Source of the DNA: Asaia bogorensis
GTDB lineage: Bacteria > Pseudomonadota > Alphaproteobacteria > Acetobacterales > Acetobacteraceae
Reading direction: 5' to 3'
DNA length: 18,908 nucleotides
Assembly: GCA_945886995.1 (NCBI GenBank)
Contig: CAMCZJ010000030.1
Span: 1-18,908 of the forward strand
The notes below the pieces were generated by a model, which ran no database searches, was not told the origin of the DNA, and saw only the letters and a program-made list of their open reading frames with translations. How positions within the stretch are numbered: position 1 is the stretch's first letter; every line of letters begins with the position of its first letter. The position numbers and the translations under genes are program-made. Positions 5,735 through 12,746 of this stretch are shown here, piece after piece.

Positions 5735-8269
5735 CTATTTGCTGCCCAAGCCCTGGCGACGCCTGCGCAAAAGAAAGCGGTCAGCCGCGTCGCGCCCGAT
5801 CAATATCTCCCTGATCCGCGCGATTTCGCTTGCAGAAGCGGCCATCGGGGCTTGATCCCGTTGGGAATTTTCCATTTGCGTGTGGAATTCCTCCTGCACC
5901 GCATCGTAGCCTTGCGGCGCACCAAAGCGTCTGCCCGTTTCTTCAAAGTTACGCGCAACCTGGGCCATGGCTTCAATTTCGGCGAATGTTGCCGCTTGAT
6001 CGCTGTGGAACTCTAGCAGGGCCTGGGTCACGTGAACGGACACCACTTCACGATAGGTGGTGAGGCAATGCTGATCCAGGCCACGCCTATGGGCGAAAAG
6101 CTCCCTGGCATCAAACCTTCTGGTTGTCATATGCCAGTCTTCAAGGGCGTTGATCAGCGCGCCAATATCCGTGGCTACGCGTGCCCCTGTTTCGAAATCA
6201 ACCCCCGGTAGTTCTTGCAGCGTATTGGTGACGCATCTCATGAGTAGGTTTTCGAAGACATCGGAAACCTTGGGGGGTATATCTTTCAAGAGAAGTGCGA
6301 AAACTGAAGGCTGAGGTGCGCGCTGGAGCAAGGCCTCCAGCGCTGCCGAGAAAACGACCCCGCCTTCCCCCGCTGGCCCCATCAGCGCCGCAACCAGTAC
6401 ATCAGGCCTGCCTTGCCCTGCTGCTTCCTGCATGCCCTTCCAAATCTCTTTCCCGTGTCGCCATAGGCTTACGGCAAGTGAGACGATAGCTTCGATGGCT
6501 TCGGGCGCGAGGCCCGAGCCCTCCCAGAAAGCGGCCCCCCGCAGGCGCGGTCCGGCAGCAGCGGCCAGGTTCCATAGCTCCTGTCCAACAATGCCTGCCA
6601 GATCCGTGTCGTCAAAAGTTGCTCCGCGCAGTTGCTCAGCGAAGATATCGGCCTTTGGCGCGAGGGCGCGCTGCAGCGCTTCCATCAACGGCTTGATCGC
6701 CGAGCGCGGGATCCGTTCTTCTGCCTGCTGCCACTCCGGCGTATCCACAAGAGCGCCGGAAAGCGGCAGGAAGAGCAGGCGCATCAGGCTAATCAGCCTT
6801 GACGGCCGCAGGCGCTTTAGCCGGTCCAGTGATGGGCCCAGAATCCGCAGGCGCATCTCAGGATTGCCGAGGCCGTCCACCATCGCAACGATCTTCGCCA
6901 GCGCCTCATCCGACGCGACCTCTAACTGATTGGTGATGGCGCGGTTTGTTCTGGCGCTGCTGCTGCGGCTCGATCGGGACTCTGATGACCGCGATCCGCT
7001 CCTCGCATTCAGCGGCGCAGTAGCATTTTGGTCTCTGGCTCCGTGCTTTTCTGAAGTGCCATCTTCCCTTGGCGGGGGGCGTGAAAGGCGCGTTTTGGTT
7101 CTCACTCGCCCTATTGGGGCAACACGGTTCTGATAGGCGACCGAAAAACTGACCAGATTTTCCGTGCGCGCAACCAGATCCAAGGCGTTGCCGCTACGCC
7201 AGTCGGCCTTTTCGCGCACCACAGGGGCAACCCTTCGCGGCACATCATGCCATTCGCCACCCTTGCCAAGCCAAACCTTCGCCTCTCGTGGCAGGATTGG
7301 TGCCATCAGCGCCATTTCCATGACTACAGATGCGCGCTGGTTGAGGCTGGCCGCGTCCCATAAAGAAATGGGTGTTCTCCAGCCATCCAGCACCAATTCC
7401 GGGCGCATGGCGCGATCGAAGACAGCATCGCGGTCAGCTTTCCAGCTTGGCATCAGCAGCCCGATATTCGCAATCAGCGCATCCGTTCCGGCCAAGACGA
7501 ATTCCGCACATTCGATTGTCTGACGCGCAGTTCGTTCAATGAAGCGGGCGGCAAGAAGTTGGTCACTTTCCTGCGACTGGCTGTAGGACCATCTGGTGAT
7601 CTCGTCGGTAACCCTGAAAAGGCTTCCAAGTATTTGCCGAAGCCTGGCATCTTCGCCTTCAACCTGCGGGATCGCTCCGCTCAGAACTTCAACCAATTCC
7701 TCCAGGTCATCGGCGAATTCCGCCAAGGGTACTCCCGCAATTCCAGCGGACTTCATCACCGCGCGCCGGGCCAGTTTGTGGAATGCCTCAGGGTCCGATT
7801 CAGCCAGGCGGCTTACTGCCTGCGACGGCCGATGAGTAGAATTGATCAGGCTCTCCAAGAGCATGGACCGCACTAGGCGCTGGCTTGCCTGCTCTCGCCC
7901 TTCAGCATCGCGTGCCGCCGATGCCGCGTGCTTTCCGGCAAGGCCCTGAATGGCAAGCCTCTGCGCCTCAAGTCGAACGGCGATGGGTGAGATATCATCA
8001 GCCTTGGCCAGACTCTCCCACAAATGGCGGTCGAATAGCGTTGGCGAACAGATGTCGGTCATGGCGTTCCAAGGCAGAATCAGCGCGCCGCGCCCGCCTG
8101 ATGGGTTGACCACAACCATTTCGAAACCCTGACCCACACTGGCTTCGCGGATACGTGCATTGACCAGCAGCGATGTCGTGAAAGGCACAGTTGTACCCCT
8201 TTCACGAAAGCTCAGCGGCTCAAAGGTTGCCGCCTTAAATCGGTCCAGATCTTCCAGGTCATTCGACAT
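5735..8269 (-). CDS. Large protein of unrecognised family, paralogue A (844 aa)
   Basis: The family is not recognised. It is the first gene of the three-paralogue array in the direction of transcription. Its N-terminal module has EPLSFRERG (17-25), VPFTT (28-32), NARIR (37-41), NPSGGRGA (55-62), LPW (65-67), DRHLW (80-84) and GLAGKHAASAAR (109-120). A helical body follows, with LDGW (294-297), PILPREAKVWLGK (324-336) and DWRSG (356-360). A long low-complexity linker (about 388-443) is rich in Arg and Ser, densest at 423-439. The second half has ILGPSLDRLKRLRP (476-489), LPLSGAL (501-507), SLWRHGKEIWKGM (601-613), HRRGLDQHC (727-735), REVVSVHVTQALL (740-752) and EIEAMA (764-769). The tail is basic, with RRRR at 835-838. 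No signal peptide, membrane helix, nucleotide-binding or catalytic motif is visible. The start is fixed by alignment with B; the leader before it is pyrimidine-rich with no clear Shine-Dalgarno. Confidence 0.94.
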   Translation of the reverse strand: MSNDLEDLDRFKAATFEPLSFRERGTTVPFTTSLLVNARIREASVGQGFEMVVVNPSGGRGALILPWNAMTDICSPTLFDRHLWESLAKADDISPIAVRLEAQRLAIQGLAGKHAASAARDAEGREQASQRLVRSMLLESLINSTHRPSQAVSRLAESDPEAFHKLARRAVMKSAGIAGVPLAEFADDLEELVEVLSGAIPQVEGEDARLRQILGSLFRVTDEITRWSYSQSQESDQLLAARFIERTARQTIECAEFVLAGTDALIANIGLLMPSWKADRDAVFDRAMRPELVLDGWRTPISLWDAASLNQRASVVMEMALMAPILPREAKVWLGKGGEWHDVPRRVAPVVREKADWRSGNALDLVARTENLVSFSVAYQNRVAPIGRVRTKTRLSRPPPREDGTSEKHGARDQNATAPLNARSGSRSSESRSSRSSSARTNRAITNQLEVASDEALAKIVAMVDGLGNPEMRLRILGPSLDRLKRLRPSRLISLMRLLFLPLSGALVDTPEWQQAEERIPRSAIKPLMEALQRALAPKADIFAEQLRGATFDDTDLAGIVGQELWNLAAAAGPRLRGAAFWEGSGLAPEAIEAIVSLAVSLWRHGKEIWKGMQEAAGQGRPDVLVAALMGPAGEGGVVFSAALEALLQRAPQPSVFALLLKDIPPKVSDVFENLLMRCVTNTLQELPGVDFETGARVATDIGALINALEDWHMTTRRFDARELFAHRRGLDQHCLTTYREVVSVHVTQALLEFHSDQAATFAEIEAMAQVARNFEETGRRFGAPQGYDAVQEEFHTQMENSQRDQAPMAASASEIARIREILIGRDAADRFLLRRRRQGLGSK

Positions 8270-8311
8270 GGAAGAGAATTAACAGAAGAAAAGCATTTTT
8301 GAAAAGATTTC

Positions 8312-8356
8312 TCGCCATTTCTGAGAATGAAAAATTGTTGCTCGCCCCAATGGCGA
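8312..8356. promoter_or_regulatory. Inverted repeat in the leader of gene A (possible operator)
   Basis: TCGCCATT (8312-8319) and AATGGCGA (8349-8356) are perfect 8-base inverted repeats separated by 29 A/T-rich bases, between the dehydrogenase gene and gene A. They could be two half-sites for a regulator or the stem of a leader RNA hairpin upstream of the gene A start. They sit just downstream of the candidate -10 box. The repeats are seen directly; the role is inferred. Confidence 0.3.
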
Positions 8357-8359
8357 AAC

Positions 8360-8388
8360 TGTATTTGGATGGGGGCACTGAATTTCAA
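8360..8388 (-). promoter_or_regulatory. Weak candidate promoter for gene A
   Basis: Read on the minus strand, TTGAAA (8383-8388) lies 17 bases before AATACA (8360-8365). The first box is close to a sigma-70 -35 element but the second is a poor -10. The pair is in the 166-bp spacer after the dehydrogenase stop, which is long enough to give gene A its own promoter. It is a consensus match by eye only. Confidence 0.2.
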
Positions 8389-8435
8389 CCCAGGGTCGAA
8401 TATTCACTCAATAGCGGCAGCGCGATGCTGCGCCA

Positions 8436-9374
8436 TCAAGCGACCTGATGCAGCAGGGGCTGCCCACTTGCAAGTCGCTGGCAATTCTCGGCGGCTATGC
8501 GGAAGGATCTTTCGAAGGTACCGGTGGTCAGCCACGCCACATGCGGTGTCAGCACGACATTGGGCAAGGAAAGCAGCGGGTCTGCGGGGTCAAGAGGCTC
8601 GGCCAGGAATACATCCAGCCCCGCCGCGGCAAGATGGCCGGACCTTAGCGCCGCCACCAGCGCCGCCTGCTCCACCAAGCCCCCGCGCGCCGTATTCACC
8701 AGCACCGCGCCTTGCTTCATGCGGGCGATAGCAAGCGCATTGATCCGCCCGCGCGTTTCCGCCGTTTCCGGGATATGCAGCGAAACAATGTCGCTTTCGG
8801 CCAGCAGCGCGCTCAGGGGGCGGTATGTGCCAATGGCGTCCGGCTTTGGTGACTGCGCGGTGTAGAGAACCTCACACCCCAAGGTCTGCAACACAGGGGC
8901 TAAAATCCTTGGCACTGCGCCATAGCCAACCAAGCCTACCTTGCGCCCTGCCAATTCAAAAAGCCCATCCTGCAAGGCGCTGGGCTGCGACCAGCCCCGC
9001 CCGGCGCGGGTTTCAGCATCCAGATGAGCGACGCGGCGGAGCGCCCCCAACATCAGCAGGAGCGTCATTTCCGCGACCGCCCGACTATTCGTCCCCGGCA
9101 GGTTGCAGACGGCAATGCCACGCGCACGGGCCGCGTGCAGGTCAATGGTGTTCACGCCAACGCCGATTTTCTGGATCAGGCGGAGTTTTGGCGCGGCGGC
9201 GATATCGGCGGCGGTAATCGGGCGCAAAACATGCCAAATCGCTTCTACCTCTGGCAGCAAGGCAGCGTAGCGCGCCGTATCGGCTTCCGGGCAGATGGTC
9301 AGTTCAAGGCCGCTGAGCGTCGCGAGCTGGGCGGCCAGCCCGGGCCCAGCATCATAATGCAGCAGCACCTTCAT
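8436..9374 (-). CDS. D-2-hydroxyacid dehydrogenase, hydroxypyruvate/glyoxylate-reductase type
   Basis: A cytosolic NAD(P)H-dependent reductase of the D-isomer 2-hydroxyacid dehydrogenase family, 312 aa, the usual length. The N-terminal catalytic part has GVGVN (71-75) and NLPGTNSRAVAE (91-102). The Rossmann part starts at VGLVGYGAVP (146-155). The family catalytic residues are present: Arg230 in NTARGG, Glu259 in DVFLAEP and His278 in TPHVAW. The glycine motif is unusual: GYGAVP has proline where GxGxxG normally has its third glycine. The end of the next strand reads YTAQSPKP (171-178), with no acidic residue for an NAD ribose, which may favour NADPH. It is the last gene of the operon; its ATG overlaps the enolase stop in ATGA (9371-9374). 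The substrate is unknown. Hydroxypyruvate or glyoxylate is plausible from the neighbouring kinase and enolase homologue. Confidence 0.9.
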   Translation of the reverse strand: MKVLLHYDAGPGLAAQLATLSGLELTICPEADTARYAALLPEVEAIWHVLRPITAADIAAAPKLRLIQKIGVGVNTIDLHAARARGIAVCNLPGTNSRAVAEMTLLLMLGALRRVAHLDAETRAGRGWSQPSALQDGLFELAGRKVGLVGYGAVPRILAPVLQTLGCEVLYTAQSPKPDAIGTYRPLSALLAESDIVSLHIPETAETRGRINALAIARMKQGAVLVNTARGGLVEQAALVAALRSGHLAAAGLDVFLAEPLDPADPLLSLPNVVLTPHVAWLTTGTFERSFRIAAENCQRLASGQPLLHQVA

Positions 9375-10660
9375 GATCGCGACCGCCCAAGATAAGCGCC
9401 GCCGGCAAAACGCGCCCGCCCGCCCAGGCTTTCTTCCACGCGCAAAGCCTCATTCCACTTGGCCATACGCTCGGACCGCGCGAAGGACCCCACCTTCAAT
9501 TGCCCAACACCCCAACCCATGGCGAGGTGGACAATGGTGATATCCTCGGTCTCACCGGAACGGGCGCTGACAATGCCGGCGAAGCCCACCTCCCGCGCGG
9601 CATCCCAGGCGGCTTTGGCCTCCGTCAATGTGCCGCGCTGATTGGGTTTGATCAGTACCGCATTGGCGGCACCCATGGCGGCGGCGCGGCGGACGCGCGC
9701 GGCATCCGTCACCAGGAAATCATCGCCCACCACCTGAATGCGCCCGCCCACTTCGCGGGTGAAGGCGGCAAAGCCCGCCGCGTCATCCTCCGCCAACGGG
9801 TCTTCGATGGACGCGATCGGATAGGCCGCGATCCAGCCGAGCAACATGCGGATCATCTCATCGGTGCTAAGTTCGCGGCCTTCCAGGCCAAGCTTGTAAC
9901 GCCCGCCCTTGCCGAAATCCGTCGCCGCGATGTCGAGTGCAATCGCCATCTGCCGCCCCGGCGCGAAACCTGCTTTTTCAATGGCGGCGACAAGGGTTTC
10001 CAAAGCCTGTTCATTGGCCGTGAAGGCGGGCCACCAGCCGCCTTCATCGGCCACGCCTTGCAGCAGGCCGCGTTGCTTCATGATGGCGCCGGCGGCGCGA
10101 TAGACTTCCGCGGTCCAATCCAAAGCCTCGGCAAAGCTGGTGGCAGCCGGGCACATCACCAGGAAATCCTGGATATCCACGCGCCGCCCGGCATGGGCGC
10201 CACCGCCCAGAATCTGGATTTGCGGCAGCGGCAAAACATCCGGCGCATCACCCCCCAAATAGCGCCATAGCGGCAGGCCAGAAGCTGCGGCGGCGGCATG
10301 CGCGGCGGCCATTGAAACGGCGAGTGTGGCATTGGCGCCAAGGCGGGTTTTTTGCGGCGTGCCATCCCGCGCGATCAGCCGCGCATCCAAGGCTGCCTGC
10401 GCGCACGCATCCATTCCAAGCAGGGCAGGGGCCAATTCGCGGTTCACGGCATCAACCGCGCCCTTCACGTCATAACCGCCAAAGGCGCTGCCGCCATCGC
10501 GTTTGTCTAAAGCCTCACCGCTGCCGGTGCTGGCACCTGCGGGGGCAATGGCGCGGCCCGTTGCACCGCCGGCCAGGGTGATTTCCGCTTCCACGGTCGG
10601 TCGGCCACGGCTATCCCAAACGCGGCGGCCATGAATTGCGGTGATGATGGTGCTGCTCAT
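9371..10660 (-). CDS. Enolase-family protein with altered active site (429 aa)
   Basis: Full-length homologue of phosphopyruvate hydratase. Enolase converts 2-phosphoglycerate to phosphoenolpyruvate in the cytosol. Conserved features are DSRGRPTVE (16-24), the metal ligands Asp243, Glu286 (SIEDP) and Asp313 (GDD), Glu206 (DEGG), Lys338 (LIKPNQ), Lys389, His156 and RSGETED (367-373). Departures from the family are PAGASTG for PSGASTG in the mobile loop (Ala41), Asp165 for the near-invariant Glu of QEF (yeast Glu168), and Ala366 for the His of SHRSGETED (yeast His373). These suggest a specialised paralogue, perhaps with another substrate, rather than the housekeeping enolase. The start at 10660 is chosen because it opens in ATGA on the kinase stop and matches the usual enolase N-terminus; an upstream in-frame start would add 24 unlike residues. 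Confidence 0.9.
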   Translation of the reverse strand: MSSTIITAIHGRRVWDSRGRPTVEAEITLAGGATGRAIAPAGASTGSGEALDKRDGGSAFGGYDVKGAVDAVNRELAPALLGMDACAQAALDARLIARDGTPQKTRLGANATLAVSMAAAHAAAAASGLPLWRYLGGDAPDVLPLPQIQILGGGAHAGRRVDIQDFLVMCPAATSFAEALDWTAEVYRAAGAIMKQRGLLQGVADEGGWWPAFTANEQALETLVAAIEKAGFAPGRQMAIALDIAATDFGKGGRYKLGLEGRELSTDEMIRMLLGWIAAYPIASIEDPLAEDDAAGFAAFTREVGGRIQVVGDDFLVTDAARVRRAAAMGAANAVLIKPNQRGTLTEAKAAWDAAREVGFAGIVSARSGETEDITIVHLAMGWGVGQLKVGSFARSERMAKWNEALRVEESLGGRARFAGGAYLGRSRS

Positions 10661-11667
10661 GCGCCGATTTCTTTCCCCCAGGCCGCGCGCACCGCCATCA
10701 GGCGATCCACCGGCTTGGCCAATAAATGGCAAGCTACGCGACGCACCCGATTCTTGTCATCGTCCGCAGTCAGATATTCGACCGGGCTTTTGCCATCTAC
10801 CCGCGCGAGGAAAAGCCCCGGCAGCAGCCGCGCCGCGCGGGCTTCCAGCGCATCCGCCGCTTCCCAGGTAATGCCCGCCAGATAGCGCGCCGAAAGCGCT
10901 TCGAAGCAGGCCATGAAGCCCGCGCTGGCCCGTGGCGCCCATAGGCATTTCAGCAAAAGATGATTGAGGCAAAAGGCGAGGTCAAAAGCGGGGTCCCCCC
11001 ACCAGGCGCATTCCGCATCCAGAAACACGGGCCCCGCTGGCCCACAAAGGATATTCTTTGGGCTCACATCACCATGGACCAAAGTCCGCTTACTGCGCGC
11101 GGTTACCGCTGCGATGTCTTCCAACACCGCCGCCAAATCCGGATATGCGCGCGCGGTCGCCAGCAGATAAGGTTCCAGCCGGATGGCGTGGAAAATCCCA
11201 TCTGTCGGGAAAGCTTCCGCCAAGCCTGGCTGTGCGGCGGCATGGGCATGAATGGCAGCGATTCGCCGCCCGACTTCAGCCGCAAAAGCCGCATCCGCAT
11301 GGCCATCCCGCAGCCGCGCCTTCCAGACCGGATGATCCGCCGGCGATAGGAATGCCATGGCAAGCGCGCCCGTCGTCTCATCCTGGCCGAGCAGTTTCGG
11401 CACGGCGCCGGGCAAGGCACGATCTGCCTCGCTCAGCCAGCGCGCTTCAAAGATATTGCGCACTACTGGCGCGCGCCAATCGGCGGCGACTTTCAGCTTG
11501 GGCAATGCGCGCTTGACGCAAACCTGCTGGCCATTGGGCAGGGTCAGGTGCCAGATATCGGAAGAAACACCACCCGCCAGCGCCTCACCCTGCAGAAGCT
11601 GGCCGGGGGCGAGCAGCCCCATGGCAACAAGCCCGGCGGTGATAGCCTCTGGCAAAGGCTCCTGCAT
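10657..11667 (-). CDS. APH-fold small-molecule kinase
   Basis: A 336-aa member of the aminoglycoside phosphotransferase / choline kinase superfamily, which transfers ATP gamma-phosphate to a hydroxyl of a small molecule. Visible motifs are the ATP-binding lysine in VCVKRA (Lys52), the Brenner loop LVHGDVSPKNIL (His198, Asp200, Asn205) and the metal-binding Asp218 in FLDAECAWWGDPAFDLA. The substrate cannot be read from the sequence. Aminoglycoside resistance is unlikely in this setting. The gene sits between a Bug receptor (3-nt gap) and an enolase homologue (ATGA overlap), so a hydroxy-acid such as glycerate is a reasonable guess, although known glycerate kinases belong to other folds. The start ATG at 11665-11667 follows the Bug stop directly, suggesting translational coupling. 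Confidence 0.85.
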   Translation of the reverse strand: MQEPLPEAITAGLVAMGLLAPGQLLQGEALAGGVSSDIWHLTLPNGQQVCVKRALPKLKVAADWRAPVVRNIFEARWLSEADRALPGAVPKLLGQDETTGALAMAFLSPADHPVWKARLRDGHADAAFAAEVGRRIAAIHAHAAAQPGLAEAFPTDGIFHAIRLEPYLLATARAYPDLAAVLEDIAAVTARSKRTLVHGDVSPKNILCGPAGPVFLDAECAWWGDPAFDLAFCLNHLLLKCLWAPRASAGFMACFEALSARYLAGITWEAADALEARAARLLPGLFLARVDGKSPVEYLTADDDKNRVRRVACHLLAKPVDRLMAVRAAWGKEIGA

Positions 11668-11670
11668 TGC

Positions 11671-12612
11671 TCAGCGCTTCAGTAGCGCTTCCCAGCGCGT
11701 CACTTCGCCGGCCATATAGGCTTCGCTTTCGGCCACATTCAGGCTGAGGATGCGGTCAGCACCCAGATCACCCAAGCGCTTGCGTAAGGCTTCCTGGCCA
11801 AGCGCGCGGTTGATGGCGGTATTCAGGATTTCGCGCCTGTCGCGCGGTGTCGCGGCGGGGACAAAAACCGCCTGCCAGACGCTCATTTCCGCATCCACGC
11901 CGCCTTCGCGCCAGGTGGGCACGTCGGGGTTGGCGGCGTTGCGGTGCGGCGTGGTTACCGCAAAGGCGCGTGCCTGATTGCCGCGCGCGGTTTGAAACCC
12001 CGTCAGCCCCGCATCGAACATCATGGCAATGCGCCCGGCAGCAAGGTCAAGCGTGGCGGGCGCGCCGCCACGATAGGGCACTTCATTCAACTGCACGCCG
12101 GTGGCTTTCAGATAAAGCAGCGCTGCCATCTGCAGAATGCCGCCACCGCCAGAACTGCCGTAATCCAATTGCCCGGGCCGCGCCTGGGCCAGTGCCGTGA
12201 ATTCGCGCAGATTATTGGCCGGCACATTATTCGCCACCAGCATGACAATGGGGGATTCCGCCACTACGGCAATGGCCTGCAAGCTGGTGATGGGGTCAAT
12301 CGGCGGGTTGGGCACCAGCACGCGCAAGGCCGCATGGCCGGTATTGTTGAACAGTACCGTATGTCCATCGGCGGGCGCGCGGGCCACGACTTCGGCCCCC
12401 ACCATCCCGCCAGCCCCGCCGCGATTTTCGATAATCAGTGGCTGCGGCAGGATCGGCGCCATGGCTTCAGCCAGCACGCGGGCCACCACATCCGTGGCCC
12501 CACCCGCCGCATAGGGGACAATAACGCGGATCGGCCTTTCGGGATAGGCATTTGCCGGCGTCAGCGGGGCCAGTACCAGGATCGCAACGGTCAAAACCCA
12601 ACGCAACAGCAT
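11671..12612 (-). CDS. Bug-family tripartite tricarboxylate transporter receptor (TctC-like)
   Basis: Periplasmic solute-binding protein of the Bug/TctC family, 313 aa, typical length. A signal peptide occupies residues 1-22, with a hydrophobic core LTVAILVLAPL and cleavage after ANA. The mature protein opens with the family hallmark YPERPIRVIVPYAAGG. It continues with ENRGGAGGMVGAEVVA, ADGHTVLF and VPYRGGAPATLDLAAG. Bug proteins bind small carboxylates and usually serve a TctA/TctB membrane pair; none is present here, as is common for orphan Bug receptors. The start at 12612 is chosen because it gives a proper signal peptide and a GGGGG ribosome site; a longer frame would bury it. It is the first gene of the four-gene operon, so its ligand may feed the downstream kinase, enolase homologue and dehydrogenase. 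Confidence 0.92.
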   Translation of the reverse strand: MLLRWVLTVAILVLAPLTPANAYPERPIRVIVPYAAGGATDVVARVLAEAMAPILPQPLIIENRGGAGGMVGAEVVARAPADGHTVLFNNTGHAALRVLVPNPPIDPITSLQAIAVVAESPIVMLVANNVPANNLREFTALAQARPGQLDYGSSGGGGILQMAALLYLKATGVQLNEVPYRGGAPATLDLAAGRIAMMFDAGLTGFQTARGNQARAFAVTTPHRNAANPDVPTWREGGVDAEMSVWQAVFVPAATPRDRREILNTAINRALGQEALRKRLGDLGADRILSLNVAESEAYMAGEVTRWEALLKR

Positions 12613-12691
12613 TTCTACCCCCTTGCCCCGAGTCTCGGAGCAAATTTCCGTTATCTTGCCCGGCCTTGGCGCCGCTGCCAAATCCGGTAAC

Positions 12692-12720
12692 CTGACCCTT
12701 TACAGAGCCTGTGTTATAGG
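12692..12720 (+). promoter_or_regulatory. Candidate sigma-70 promoter for the HtrA-like gene
   Basis: CTGACC (12692-12697) lies 17 bases before TATAGG (12715-12720), a fair -35/-10 pair, 26 bases upstream of the ATG at 12747. It lies in the 134-bp divergent spacer between this gene and the Bug receptor. Consensus match by eye. Confidence 0.4.
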
Positions 12721-12746
12721 GCGCCCTTCCTTTGATCCGAGAGAAC

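Noticed and set aside
5531..6016. 161-codon plus-strand frame starting in the A-B spacer
   Set aside because: Most of it is antisense to the conserved C-terminal part of gene A, and it has no ribosome site or recognisable motif.
1..8435. Prophage, transposon or CRISPR-associated locus
   Set aside because: No integrase, transposase, tRNA, spacer-repeat array or phage structural motif was seen around the three large paralogues.
9500..10270. 256-codon plus-strand open frame antisense to the enolase-family gene
   Set aside because: It lies opposite a clear enolase homologue; long antisense frames are expected in GC-rich DNA. The translation has no recognisable domain.
10657..11667. Aminoglycoside resistance gene
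   Set aside because: The APH fold is shared by many metabolic kinases. The gene is locked in a catabolic operon with no resistance or mobile context.
11944..12690. 248-codon plus-strand frame opposite the Bug receptor gene
   Set aside because: It is antisense to a well-supported gene with a signal peptide and family motifs, and its product is His/Arg/Gln-rich shadow sequence.
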